From Bacillota bacterium (lineage in GTDB: Bacteria > Bacillota_A > Clostridia > Christensenellales > Aristaeellaceae), in contig JAEZSP010000017.1 of NCBI GenBank assembly GCA_023421735.1, positions 137,200-201,199 on the forward strand: a stretch of DNA of 64,000 nt. Direction: 5' to 3'. How positions within the stretch are numbered: the first letter of the stretch is position 1; each line of letters opens with the position of its first letter. Shown piece after piece: positions 16,777 to 25,679 of the stretch. A model generated the notes under the pieces. It made no database searches, was not told the DNA's origin, and saw only the letters and a list, made by a program, of their open reading frames with translations. Both the position numbers and the translations under genes were made by a program.

Positions 16777-17868
16777 TCAGTCGATAGACACCCGGCGTAC
16801 GCGCGGCAGAAAGCCCAGCATGATTTCGTAGGGGATCGTGTCCGTCAGGTTCGCAAGTTCGACAGGCGTAATCTCCTCGCCCCCCTGCCGACCCATGAGA
16901 ACGACTTCGGACGCGAGCGTTGCCTCCGGAACGTCCGTAACGTCGATCATGAGCATGTCCATACACACGCGCCCGATGAGATTTACGCGCTTGCCGCAAA
17001 CCAGCGCCTGCGCACGGTTTGAAAGGGCGCGGGGGTAACCGTCGCCATAGCCGATGGGGATGGTCATGACCGTCGTATCACGGGCGGCGGTGAACGTCCT
17101 TCCATAGCTTACAGTTTCACCCATGCCGATTTTTTCTATGCGAACGGGCTTTGTGACCAGCGTCTGCGCGCCGCGCAGCTTCGGATTTTTTGCGCCGAAG
17201 CCGTAGAGCGCGAGCCCGGGACGCACCATATCATGCATATACGCGGCATCCTCGAACGCGAATGTGGCGGCCGCATGCGCAATCGGACGGTATCCGGCAG
17301 CGCGAATCGTCAAAAGCGCATCGCAAAACAGCGCGTTCTGGCGCGCGGTGTATGCGGGATCCGTGTCCGCGACAGCGAAGTGCGTGAACGCACCTTCCAT
17401 TTGGACATTTGGACAATCGCGCCACAGATCGAGCATGGCGGAGAGCTCCCGTTCGCCCCTGACGCCGATGCGGCCCATGCCGGTATCGATCTTGAGGTGT
17501 GCGCGCGCGGGCTTCCCGCAAGTCTCAGCCGCTTTTTGCAGCGTGCGGAGCATATCGGGACGATAGACGGCCTGCGCAGCGTCCGCATGGACTGCCTCCA
17601 CGATGGAGTCCTCGTTTGCACCGCCGAGGATCAGAATCGACGCATGGATACCAGCCGCACGCAGAGCGATTGCTTCCTCGACAAGCGCGACAGCGAGCCA
17701 ATCTGCGCCGCCCGCCAAAAACGCCTCGGCGGCGCCCACGAGCCCGTGCCCGTAGGCATCCGCCTTGACGACCGCCATACACTTTACATCCCGCGGCACC
17801 GCGTCCCGGATCGCGCGCGCGTTCGCTGTGAGCGTTCTGCGCGACACGCGCAGTTCGGTCGGCCTCAT
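16777..17868 (-). CDS. alr: Alanine racemase
   Basis: The protein has 363 residues. The PLP lysine is K35 in MAVVKADAYGHG, and the second catalytic base is Y255 in ETVSYGRTF. The substrate-binding CMDMLMIDVTD is present. It makes D-alanine for peptidoglycan. The start ATG at 17868 overlaps the ACT gene stop (ATGA), showing coupling to the paaK-ACT genes. The frame stays open further upstream only as an overlap with the ACT gene. Confidence 0.94.
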   Translation of the reverse strand: MRPTELRVSRRTLTANARAIRDAVPRDVKCMAVVKADAYGHGLVGAAEAFLAGGADWLAVALVEEAIALRAAGIHASILILGGANEDSIVEAVHADAAQAVYRPDMLRTLQKAAETCGKPARAHLKIDTGMGRIGVRGERELSAMLDLWRDCPNVQMEGAFTHFAVADTDPAYTARQNALFCDALLTIRAAGYRPIAHAAATFAFEDAAYMHDMVRPGLALYGFGAKNPKLRGAQTLVTKPVRIEKIGMGETVSYGRTFTAARDTTVMTIPIGYGDGYPRALSNRAQALVCGKRVNLIGRVCMDMLMIDVTDVPEATLASEVVLMGRQGGEEITPVELANLTDTIPYEIMLGFLPRVRRVSID

Positions 17869-18302
17869 AGAAGATCCACGGCGTCCTGCCCGAGGAGTTT
17901 GATCCCGCCCTCTTTCAGAACCGCAATTCCCTTTTCGGGATCGGAGAGTTTGAAGATGAGCAGGGCGTCCACGCCGGTGTTGCGCACGAACGAATAGAGG
18001 TACTCGATCGAGATGCCCGCACCGTCGAGCATACCCAGTATGTCCGCAAGTCCGGCGGGATGATCCGGCACGCACGCGCAGACGACGTCCGAGAGGCGTG
18101 CGGTATAGCCGCCGGTGCGCAGCGCGCTGAGCGCCGCCGGGATGAATTTGGAATTGACCACGCAACGCAGCACCCCAAAGCTGTCGCTGTCCGCGATGGA
18201 CAGGGCGATGAGGTCGACGCCGCTTTCACCCAGAAGCCTCGTCATGGCGTGGAGGCTGCCCGTTGTGTTTTCCAAAAAGACAGAAATCTGCTTGGTATAC
18301 AT
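17865..18302 (-). CDS. Tandem ACT-domain protein
   Basis: The protein has 145 residues with two ACT folds: KQISVFLENTTGSLHAMTRL at the N-terminus and HPAGLADILGMLDGAGISIEY from about residue 80. Proteins like this sit beside phenylacetate-CoA ligase genes in many anaerobes and probably bind an amino acid as sensor or regulator. It begins 11 bases after paaK and overlaps alr by 4. Confidence 0.88.
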   Translation of the reverse strand: MYTKQISVFLENTTGSLHAMTRLLGESGVDLIALSIADSDSFGVLRCVVNSKFIPAALSALRTGGYTARLSDVVCACVPDHPAGLADILGMLDGAGISIEYLYSFVRNTGVDALLIFKLSDPEKGIAVLKEGGIKLLGQDAVDLL

Positions 18303-18313
18303 GACTTCCCCTC

Positions 18314-19636
18314 CTACAGCTTTCTCTTATCGATGACGCGCTTGGCCTTGCCCTCCGAGCGCGGGATAGACTTGGGCGCGACGAGCTTGATCGTCGCCTG
18401 CACGCCGACCACGGACTTGATGTCGGCGCTGATCTTCTTTTCCAGTTCCACGATACGGCTGACCGTATCCGAGAACATGGATTCCGTCATCTCCACCTGC
18501 ACCTCCAGAACGTCCGAGGACTTCACGCGATCCACGACGAGCATGTAATGCGGCGCGACGCCCTGAATGCCCACGAGCACGGATTCAATCTGACTGGGGA
18601 ACACGTTGACGCCCCGGATGATGAGCATATCGTCCGTGCGGCCGGTGATACGCCCCATGCGCACCGTGGTCCTGCCGCAGGCACAGGGTTCCGCAATGAG
18701 CGTGCATACGTCGTGCGTGCGGTAACGGAGCATCGGCATGCCTTCCTTGGTGATCGTCGTGAACACCAATTCGCCCGCCATGCCCATGGGCATCTGCGCA
18801 CCCGTCTCGGGATTGATGATTTCCACCATGACGTGATCCTCGTTGACGTGCATGCCCTTTTTCTCGAGGCACTCAAACGAAACGCCCGGGCCGCAGATTT
18901 CGGTAAGACCGTAGATGTCACACGCATCGATTCCGAGGAGTTCCTCGATCCGCCCGCGCATTTCTTCCGTCCACGGCTCCGCGCCGAAGCAGCCCGCCTT
19001 GAGTTTCAAGTCGCGCTTTGGATCGATCCCCATTTCATGAAGCGTTTCGCCCAGATAGGTGGCATAGGATGGCGTGCAGCACAGAATCGTGGAGCCAAGC
19101 TCCTTCATGATCATGATCTGGCGCTGCGTATTGCCGCTGGACATCGGGATGGTCATCGCGCCGATTGCCGATGCACCCTGATGCGCGCCGAGGCCGCCGG
19201 TAAAAAGGCCGTAGCCGTAGCACACCTGCACGATGTCGTCCTGATCCGTGCCGGCAGCCGTCAGCGTGCGCGCCATCATCTCCGTCCACACGTCGACGTC
19301 GTTTTTCGTATAGCCCGCTACGATCGGTTTCCCGGTCGTGCCGGACGAGCCCTGAATCCGGACGATGTCCCGAAGCGGCGCGGCAAACAGCCCGTAGGGA
19401 AACTGGTCGCGCAAATCCGTTTTTTCGGTAAAGGGGAGCTTGACAATATCGTCCGCCGTACAAATATCGTTTGGCGTTACGCCCTTTTCTTCCATGCGCG
19501 CGCGGTACACGGGCACATTTTCATAGACCCTTTTTACGGTCGCTTTGAGGCGTTCGCCCTGTAATGCGTACCTCTCATCGCGGCTCATACATTCCGCCTG
19601 TGGATTCCAGATCTTGTGTTCGCGTGCCGATGCCAT
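18314..19636 (-). CDS. paaK: Phenylacetate-CoA ligase
   Basis: The protein has 440 residues of the adenylate-forming PaaK family. Motifs: the P-loop [16 protein letters not shown] near residue 95, the YGYGLFTGG segment, the [10 protein letters not shown] core and the hinge [20 protein letters not shown]. It activates phenylacetate or a related aryl acid with ATP and CoA, as produced by fermentation of aromatic amino acids. GGAGG precedes tandem ATGs at 19639 and 19636. It leads the operon with the ACT gene and alr. No indolepyruvate oxidoreductase gene is seen nearby. Confidence 0.92.
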   Translation of the reverse strand: MASAREHKIWNPQAECMSRDERYALQGERLKATVKRVYENVPVYRARMEEKGVTPNDICTADDIVKLPFTEKTDLRDQFPYGLFAAPLRDIVRIQGSSGTTGKPIVAGYTKNDVDVWTEMMARTLTAAGTDQDDIVQVCYGYGLFTGGLGAHQGASAIGAMTIPMSSGNTQRQIMIMKELGSTILCCTPSYATYLGETLHEMGIDPKRDLKLKAGCFGAEPWTEEMRGRIEELLGIDACDIYGLTEICGPGVSFECLEKKGMHVNEDHVMVEIINPETGAQMPMGMAGELVFTTITKEGMPMLRYRTHDVCTLIAEPCACGRTTVRMGRITGRTDDMLIIRGVNVFPSQIESVLVGIQGVAPHYMLVVDRVKSSDVLEVQVEMTESMFSDTVSRIVELEKKISADIKSVVGVQATIKLVAPKSIPRSEGKAKRVIDKRKL

Positions 19637-19668
19637 CATACCGCCTCCGTGTATAAATATGTAGACCT

Positions 19669-19674
19669 ATTATA
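19669..19674 (-). promoter_or_regulatory. -10 box of the paaK operon
   Basis: Minus strand TATAAT preceded by TG, 30 bases upstream of paaK; the best -35 (TGGACT, 17 bases upstream) is weak. Confidence 0.45.
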
Positions 19675-19806
19675 CACCAAGGCATGTGGAAAGTCCATCA
19701 ATTTTGACAAAGGAATGACAGGATCGGGACAGTACGGATTCTGCTCGTACACACCCGCCAATGAAAAGACCGGGACTCCATTTGACGGATGAAGCGACAT
19801 TCTCCG

Positions 19807-20304
19807 TCAGACAGGGACGCCGGGAATGGGCATGTCACCCATCTGCGCAAGCGTCTTGCGCACTCTTTCGTGGAAGTCGGCTTCACGACCGACGGCAGAG
19901 GCGTTGAGGTAATGAGAAAGCATGTCAGCATCCTTGAGCACTTCGCTCATGGGATCGTTGACCTCATCCAAAAAGTCATGGTTTTCAATCATTGCGACGA
20001 CCGTTGCGATTTCATCTTCGCGGTATCCACCGATCCCGCGGAGGACCTCCACCGCAAGCAGCGCACCCTCGTGTGCATGGCGGCGAACCGTTTGCGCGTC
20101 GTAGGGGAAGTGCCAGTGAAGCCACAAATCGTGCAGGTACGCCGCCGTCTGCGCAAGGTCCATATCGAGGCCCCGCGCCCGCGCGAGGAGCGCCGAGAGG
20201 CACGCGACATAGCCCGTGTGCGCGATGCCAACGGGTGCATAGTCCGGGTTTTTCTCCAGGAGAAAGGCGAGCGCCGCTTTTTTAACCGCGTCATATCTGT
20301 TCAT
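19807..20304 (-). CDS. HD-domain phosphohydrolase-like protein
   Basis: The protein has 165 residues. An HD metal-site pattern is visible: His in GIAHTGYVA, the HD pair in TAAYLHDLW, another His in IENHDFLDEV and a final Asp in LKDADMLS. It belongs to the small HD hydrolases of unknown substrate (nucleotide-like or phosphate esters). It follows the rhaA terminator and stands alone. Confidence 0.8.
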   Translation of the reverse strand: MNRYDAVKKAALAFLLEKNPDYAPVGIAHTGYVACLSALLARARGLDMDLAQTAAYLHDLWLHWHFPYDAQTVRRHAHEGALLAVEVLRGIGGYREDEIATVVAMIENHDFLDEVNDPMSEVLKDADMLSHYLNASAVGREADFHERVRKTLAQMGDMPIPGVPV

Positions 20305-20340
20305 CTTTTCGCCTACCTTTGCGCGTACAGAATAGCAACG

Positions 20341-20374
20341 AGAGAAAGAAAAGGGGCTGCCGCGCAGGCAGCCC
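20341..20374 (-). terminator. Rho-independent terminator of rhaA
   Basis: An 8-bp stem (20354-20361/20367-20374) is followed by TTTTCTTTC on the minus strand, 10 bases after the rhaA stop. Confidence 0.9.
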
Positions 20375-20383
20375 TTTCGTTGT

Positions 20384-21652
20384 TTAGCGCTTGGAGAGGA
20401 CGTCCTTTTCGTACTGCTTGACGAGGGTGAGCCAGTGGTCGCCCACGGGTGCGCCCTGCTTCTGGCAGTACATATCCCAGATCGCGGTGAAGGGCAGGCT
20501 CTTGGACTCTTCCTGGAGCGCGAGGCGCGATGTATAGTCCTGCGCGACTTCCGCGGCCTTGATGGGCGCGGTCGGGCAGAGGTACGCCTTCAGAAGCGCC
20601 TTCTGGGCATTGCGGGTGCCGATGATCCATGCCGCCACGCGGTTAATGGAGGCATCGAAGAAGTCGAGCGCGATGTTCACGCGATCCTGATAGCCGTTTT
20701 TCACGATCTCGTTCATGATGTCCTGGAGCTCGTCGTCAAACGTCACAACGTGGTCGGAGTCCCAGCGCATCGGGCGGGAGACGTGCAGAAGCATTTCGTC
20801 GAGATACTGCATGCAGGCGGAAATCTTCTGGGAAATTTTCTCGGTGGGATGGAAGTGTCCCGCATCGAGGCAGAGGAGCTTTTTGCGCGTGATGGCATAG
20901 CCAAGCATGAGCTCGGAGGAACCCACGGTGTAGGCTTCCACACCCAGCCCGAACAGCTTTGACTCGACCGCGTCCTTCACATAGTCGCCCGAGATCTCCT
21001 TCGCCGCGAAAATCTGGTCGAGGGAATCGAGCATGAGCTTGCGGGGCGTTGCGCTGTCCTCGACGTTGTCCTTGTAGCCGTCAGGCATCCAGAAGTTGAT
21101 GACGGCGGGAATGCCGAGCTGCTTGCCGAACTCTTCGCCGATCTCGCGGCAGCGCTTGCCATGCTCGATCCAGAATTTGCGGTGCGCCTCGTTGCGGGAT
21201 GCGAGGGTGAAGCCATCCTCGGCAAAGGGATGGGAGAAATAAGTCGGATTGAAATCGAGGCCAATTTTCTTTGATTTCGCCCAATCGACCCAATTCTGGA
21301 ACTCAGCAATGGTATACTCATCGCGGTCGATCTTCTTGCCATTCAGTTCCGCATAGGAAGCGTGCAGGTTGAGCTTGGACTTTCCGGGGATCATGGGCAT
21401 CGCGAAATCGAGATCCGCACGCAGTTCATCCGCCGTGCGCGCACGACCGGGGTAATTGCCCGTCGTTGCAATGCCGCCAGACGCGCCGCCGCCGCCTTCG
21501 AAGCCCACGACGTCGTCACCCTGCCAGCAATGAAGCGAGATGGCGGTGTTCGCGGCCTTCTCCATTGCCGCCTCAACGTCCACGCCCTTCGACGCATAAA
21601 CTTCCTTTGCGTAGTCGAAACCGGCCTGGACAAGCTTTTCCATATCTGCCAT
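20384..21652 (-). CDS. rhaA: L-rhamnose isomerase
   Basis: The protein has 422 residues, the usual size. It contains the family core GGGGASGGIATTGNYPG, the segment HCWQGDDVVGFE, the metal/substrate phrases NLHASYAE and LDAGHFHPTE, and SDHVVTFDDEL. It converts L-rhamnose to L-rhamnulose with Mn2+. It stands alone here: no rhaB or rhaD nearby. GGAGG lies 6 bases before the ATG. Confidence 0.94.
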   Translation of the reverse strand: MADMEKLVQAGFDYAKEVYASKGVDVEAAMEKAANTAISLHCWQGDDVVGFEGGGGASGGIATTGNYPGRARTADELRADLDFAMPMIPGKSKLNLHASYAELNGKKIDRDEYTIAEFQNWVDWAKSKKIGLDFNPTYFSHPFAEDGFTLASRNEAHRKFWIEHGKRCREIGEEFGKQLGIPAVINFWMPDGYKDNVEDSATPRKLMLDSLDQIFAAKEISGDYVKDAVESKLFGLGVEAYTVGSSELMLGYAITRKKLLCLDAGHFHPTEKISQKISACMQYLDEMLLHVSRPMRWDSDHVVTFDDELQDIMNEIVKNGYQDRVNIALDFFDASINRVAAWIIGTRNAQKALLKAYLCPTAPIKAAEVAQDYTSRLALQEESKSLPFTAIWDMYCQKQGAPVGDHWLTLVKQYEKDVLSKR

Positions 21653-21694
21653 GGTTATCCTCCTTAAAACGCATTAGCGCCCATTTCTTCAACT

Positions 21695-21723
21695 ATTATA
21701 CCAATCGAATCGCATGTTGTAAA
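21695..21723 (-). promoter_or_regulatory. Promoter of rhaA
   Basis: Minus-strand -35 TTTACA (21723-21718), 17-base spacer, TG-extended -10 TATAAT (21700-21695). Confidence 0.75.
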
Positions 21724-21798
21724 CACAAATTCAAAAATCAGGACGGCAAAAGGAAAGATAAATCGGAAATTATGACGCGAGATAAACCGTTTGAACCA

Positions 21799-22791
21799 TC
21801 AATCGCCGACAATGAGGCTGAGTTTCTCGACCTGCTCTTTTGTTCCCAGAACGACCATGGTATCCCCGGCATGGAGAGTCTCTCCGGAACCGGGATTAAA
21901 AATAAAGGTTTCGTCGTCTTTCTTTTTAAGCGCGAGGATGATGAGCCCCGTTTGCTCCGGTATCTTTGCTTCCGACAGGCTTTTCCCAACGAGCCGGGAA
22001 TTTGGGGACATAACGACCTGTTCCAAATCCAATATTACGTCGCCCGCGCGGGTAATGACATCGAGAAAGGAGATGACCGAGGGGCGCAAGAGGTGCGCGG
22101 CGATCCGCTGACCGCCAATTTCATTGGGCGATATGGTTTGATTTGCGCCCGCGCGCCGCAGCTTGCTATGGGCGCTTTCCTCGATCGCCTTCGAAATGAT
22201 GTGGATCGCGCCGTTCATCTGTCGCGCCGTTAAGACGGCGAAGACGTTCTCGGCATCATCATTCAGGCAACAGACGATGCCCTTGGCTCTGTCAATCCCT
22301 GCCGCGGTAAGCGTATCCTCGTTGGTCGCATTTCCGGTAATCGTGAGGATCCCTGCTCGTTCCAGCTCGTCCGCCCGCGCTTCGTCCTTCTCGACGACGA
22401 CAAACTGTGCGTTCCATTTTTTCAGCGTATTGATGACCGTGCGACCAACGTCCCCAGCGCCACAGACGATATAGTGGTTATTCAGTTCGCCGATTTTAAC
22501 TTCCATGCGCCGTTTCCTCCATGCCGTCTTGATATTTCCCTCAAAGAAAAAGGACACGAGGCTTGAAACGCCGTAACTGGCGGTGCCAAGCCCGGAAAAA
22601 ATAATGAAGATGGAAAAGAGCTTTGAGGCGTCCGTCATCCTGCCCACTTCACCGTAGCCGACTGTGGAAATGGTGATCGCGGTCATGTAGAGGGCATCCA
22701 CAAAGTCTATATTGAGCAGCACCATATACCCCACGACGCCGACCGCAATCACGGCAAACAGGAGGAGGACGATCACTTTGAACTTTTTCAT
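21799..22791 (-). CDS. Potassium channel with RCK/TrkA domains
   Basis: The protein has 330 residues with two membrane helices (about 5-25 and 55-80) around the selectivity filter TVGYG (43-47). A TrkA-N/RCK domain follows (IVCGAGDVGRTV near 110) and a TrkA-C domain (LVGKSLSEAKI near 265). This is the architecture of MthK-like K+ channels of the plasma membrane, gated by a ligand or nucleotide. ATG 22791 has a weak ribosome site; TTG 22800 has GGAGG at the ideal distance and could be the true start. It lies downstream of the flavodoxin-like gene in the same direction. Confidence 0.88.
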   Translation of the reverse strand: MKKFKVIVLLLFAVIAVGVVGYMVLLNIDFVDALYMTAITISTVGYGEVGRMTDASKLFSIFIIFSGLGTASYGVSSLVSFFFEGNIKTAWRKRRMEVKIGELNNHYIVCGAGDVGRTVINTLKKWNAQFVVVEKDEARADELERAGILTITGNATNEDTLTAAGIDRAKGIVCCLNDDAENVFAVLTARQMNGAIHIISKAIEESAHSKLRRAGANQTISPNEIGGQRIAAHLLRPSVISFLDVITRAGDVILDLEQVVMSPNSRLVGKSLSEAKIPEQTGLIILALKKKDDETFIFNPGSGETLHAGDTMVVLGTKEQVEKLSLIVGD

Positions 22792-22868
22792 GCTTTTCAA
22801 GATGGCAGACCTCCCGGTCGACGTACCATGCGTTTCTCTCACCGATCCCTATGATACTATATGCACGG

Positions 22869-23405
22869 CTATGCGTGAAATCCCATCCTGTACGCCGCAA
22901 GCATTTCGGGTTTCTCGCGCACATCGCCGGCGGACCAGACATCCATGGCGGCGAGCACGCCCTTCTCCCGCGCGTCCGGCAGGCCAAATTGGGTGAATCC
23001 ACGAATGCTGTCCACAGCGCGCATGACGCTGTCCTGTTCGGACATGGCAGCTGAGACAATGATGTATACGTCTTTTTGGGTCATTTCCCGAAACCGCGCC
23101 ACGCTTCTATCGATGAGAGCCTTGAGCTGTGCATCCATGGCATAGAAATAGACGGGCGAAGCGAAAACCAACGCATCGGCAGACACCATCTTCTCAAGAA
23201 TCTCCGCCGCGTCGTCCTTGCGCGCGCATAGCCCGGCCGTCTGACATGCGTTGCAGCCTGTACAGAAGCCAACCTTTCGGTCGCGCAGGAATATCTTCTC
23301 GGGCATGTGGCCTGCCTCCCGCGCACCGCGTGCGAATTCGTCGCACAAGATGTCCGAGTTCCCGCCCCTGCGCGGGCTGGCCGAAATCAGAAGGATCTTT
23401 TTCAT
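22869..23405 (-). CDS. NAD(P)H-dependent FMN reductase / flavodoxin-like protein
   Basis: The protein has 178 residues. It starts with KKILLISASPRRGGNSDIL, the FMN phosphate loop, and has the GCNACQTAGLC cysteine cluster and ASPVYFYAMDA loop of the iron-sulfur flavoprotein-like family. It probably moves electrons from NAD(P)H to small acceptors. The C-terminal third resembles the NADPH-dependent reductase group. Confidence 0.87.
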   Translation of the reverse strand: MKKILLISASPRRGGNSDILCDEFARGAREAGHMPEKIFLRDRKVGFCTGCNACQTAGLCARKDDAAEILEKMVSADALVFASPVYFYAMDAQLKALIDRSVARFREMTQKDVYIIVSAAMSEQDSVMRAVDSIRGFTQFGLPDAREKGVLAAMDVWSAGDVREKPEMLAAYRMGFHA

Positions 23406-23434
23406 TCGTATCTCTCCTCCACATATTCACCGTT

Positions 23435-23443
23435 ATTATACCA
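23435..23443 (-). promoter_or_regulatory. Extended -10 promoter of flavodoxin-like gene
   Basis: Minus strand TGGTATAAT, about 30 bases before the ATG; no good -35 is seen. Confidence 0.5.
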
Positions 23444-23511
23444 TTGATTTGCGCCGCGGGCGCATAGATTTATCAAGATCGACAAACTTTGCGTCGGAAG
23501 CGAAGCCGTCC

Positions 23512-23551
23512 GGCAGACAAAAATGACGCACGGGAAGCTGCTTCCCGTGCG
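23512..23551 (-). terminator. Rho-independent terminator of the GH42/Opp operon
   Basis: An 11-bp perfect stem (23527-23537/23541-23551) with a 3-base loop is followed on the minus strand by TCATTTTTGTC. The flanks also pair (AAAATGAC with GTCATTTT), so it may work in both directions. Confidence 0.9.
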
Positions 23552-23569
23552 CCGTTTTGTCATTTTACC

Positions 23570-25660
23570 CTATTTGAATTCCACCTTCATGATCAGCACG
23601 TCGCGCTTGGGCACGGTGATGTGCAGTGCGCCGTCGATCACCTCTCCGGGCGTCCCGCGCTTGGCCGACACACCTGCGATCTGCTTTCCGGGGACGCGGA
23701 TGATCACCGGAATATCGGATGTCTTCTTCGCGTTCGCGATCCAGAGATAATCCCCGCCGTCACCCACATGCATCCGCACGCGCACGCGCGGATCTGTCAC
23801 CGTAACGCGCTGCTGTTTCCCGGCAAAGCGCATGAGCGCCTGATAAAAATCGCCGCAGTCTTCTCTGGCATGTTTGAGCGTGCCATTGCCCGTCATCGTG
23901 CCGATGAGGAGGGTCTTTCCCTTGCCGTATTTGTTCTCGACGGCGGCAACCCGTCCATCCTCATACCAGCCGACCGCGGTTCCCGTCGTCGGTTGGTAAG
24001 CCTGCAATGCCTGCCCGCCCCAGACGGACTCACCCAGGACGCGCAGCTTGAGGTCGCCCAGAATATCCGGTGTAAACTCGACATAGCTCTCCACGCAGCC
24101 GAACATCACGTCAAGCCCGAGGTTGGGCTGCGTCTCGCCGACGTGCGCGCGATCTCCCCAGTACGCGGGGCAGCCTTCGCTCACCAGCGTGCCGCCGTTT
24201 TTGACCCAGTTGCGTATGACGTCCACGGTCGCCTGTTTCATCATGATGGGATAGGGGACATAGAGGAAATCGTACTGGTCGATGTCCGACAGGTGTACGA
24301 AATCGGCCTGTATGTTTTTATTGTAGAAACCCGTATACGCACCGTCATAGCTGTCCGAATAGGGCTTGGTATCGTGCAGGAACGCATAGGTGAGGTTTTC
24401 CGCCTCGGGCACGAACAGAATGCCGACATCCCCCTTGACCGGGCGGCTCTTCCACATTTCCTCCTGCTCCGGCGCCTGCGTCCACAGGGCAATCGACTTC
24501 GACATCTCCGAGCGGTCTGTGCGGCTGCCATCCATGCCATAGGGGCCGAATGCGCCGAACAGGATGCCGTCCAGAAGGGGGCGGAAGCGAAGGAACATGG
24601 AGCCCGTAAGTCCGTGCATATAACTCGTCAGGTTCCAGTAGCGGATGTCCTCGGGATAGCAGATTCTGCCCTCGTCGCGGGGTTTATCCAGCACGTTGGC
24701 CGCGTACCAGAGGGGTCCGCCGTAACATTCCGCGTGCCAAGCGGGCTTGCCGCGCGAGGCACAGCGAATGAGATCCATCGCGGCAGGCTGCTTCCAGGGC
24801 TCGTCCCCATGACGCGAGGAACCCCATGTAACGCCATAGCTGTCCACCAATTCCGCCGCGCGCCAGTCGTCTGTTCCCATAAAGGGCATGTTCTTGAACG
24901 TCATCGCAAGGCCGTGCGCGGTGATGCGGTGATTCGGGTCGAGCTTTGCGATGAGATCTCTGCGCCACTTCATACCCGCCAAGCCGTTATCGGTGTGGAA
25001 TTCGAGCCAATCGAGCGATTCCGCATAGGGTTGCAGGCGGCGCGGCGGCTCAATGTCGTCCCAATCGCTGATGCCGGGACGCCACCACGCCTCGCGCAGG
25101 GCTTCAATGGTCTGATATTTGCCGCGCAGCCACTGCCGAAATTTCTGCTGGGTTCCCTCGCAATAGCAGAAGGCATGGTTGCATTCGTTCCAGATATCGT
25201 ACCCGCCGAGTCCGGGGTGATCCTTATACCGCTCGACCAGCCGCGTCAGAAATTCCTCGGCCTTCTGTTTCAAATCAGGGTTGTCCAGGCACATGGAGAT
25301 GCCGCCCGTCGCGCAGCTTCCGTGCATATAGGGGGAGGACAGCTTGCCGTCCGCGGATTCCACCCGCGCATGCGGATAGGCGCGGCGCGTCCATTCGGGG
25401 GAGACGACGGTCATTTCTGCGATGATGGTCTTGATGCCGTTTTCTGCCGCGAGGTCGAGTTGCCGATCATAATCATCCCATGTATACTCGCCCGGCGATC
25501 GCTCGATGGCCGACCACAAAAACCAATGGCGGAAGATGTTTGTTCCGTCTTCTGCAGCGATTCGATAATCGCGCGCCCAATCCTTCTTCGGCGGGTTGGA
25601 CACCCGGTAATAAACCGCGCCGTAGGGGAATTGGGGTAGATTCTTTTCCTTATTGTTCAT
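23570..25660 (-). CDS. Beta-galactosidase, glycoside hydrolase family 42
   Basis: The protein has 696 residues. The GH42 barrel begins at once (YYRVSNPPKKDWARDY). The acid/base is E159 in YDIWNECNH and the nucleophile E311 in AWHAECYGG. A trimerisation domain (GDVGILFVPEAE) follows near residue 425, then a beta domain. No signal peptide is present, so it acts in the cytoplasm on imported oligosaccharides with terminal beta-galactose or a similar sugar. The start at 25660 has GGAG upstream; the longer frame overlaps oppF. It is the last gene of the transporter operon, 19 bases after the ATPase gene. Confidence 0.92.
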   Translation of the reverse strand: MNNKEKNLPQFPYGAVYYRVSNPPKKDWARDYRIAAEDGTNIFRHWFLWSAIERSPGEYTWDDYDRQLDLAAENGIKTIIAEMTVVSPEWTRRAYPHARVESADGKLSSPYMHGSCATGGISMCLDNPDLKQKAEEFLTRLVERYKDHPGLGGYDIWNECNHAFCYCEGTQQKFRQWLRGKYQTIEALREAWWRPGISDWDDIEPPRRLQPYAESLDWLEFHTDNGLAGMKWRRDLIAKLDPNHRITAHGLAMTFKNMPFMGTDDWRAAELVDSYGVTWGSSRHGDEPWKQPAAMDLIRCASRGKPAWHAECYGGPLWYAANVLDKPRDEGRICYPEDIRYWNLTSYMHGLTGSMFLRFRPLLDGILFGAFGPYGMDGSRTDRSEMSKSIALWTQAPEQEEMWKSRPVKGDVGILFVPEAENLTYAFLHDTKPYSDSYDGAYTGFYNKNIQADFVHLSDIDQYDFLYVPYPIMMKQATVDVIRNWVKNGGTLVSEGCPAYWGDRAHVGETQPNLGLDVMFGCVESYVEFTPDILGDLKLRVLGESVWGGQALQAYQPTTGTAVGWYEDGRVAAVENKYGKGKTLLIGTMTGNGTLKHAREDCGDFYQALMRFAGKQQRVTVTDPRVRVRMHVGDGGDYLWIANAKKTSDIPVIIRVPGKQIAGVSAKRGTPGEVIDGALHITVPKRDVLIMKVEFK

Positions 25661-25679
25661 GCGTTTCTCTCCTTTTCTC

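Noticed and set aside
16724..16999. Minus-strand 91-codon frame at the end of alr
   Set aside because: It overlaps alr in another frame, has low-complexity basic composition and no ribosome site.
23489..25639. 716-codon open frame on the plus strand
   Set aside because: It is fully antisense to the GH42 gene, which has clear catalytic motifs and a ribosome site; the antisense frame has no domain and is a product of GC-rich codon use.
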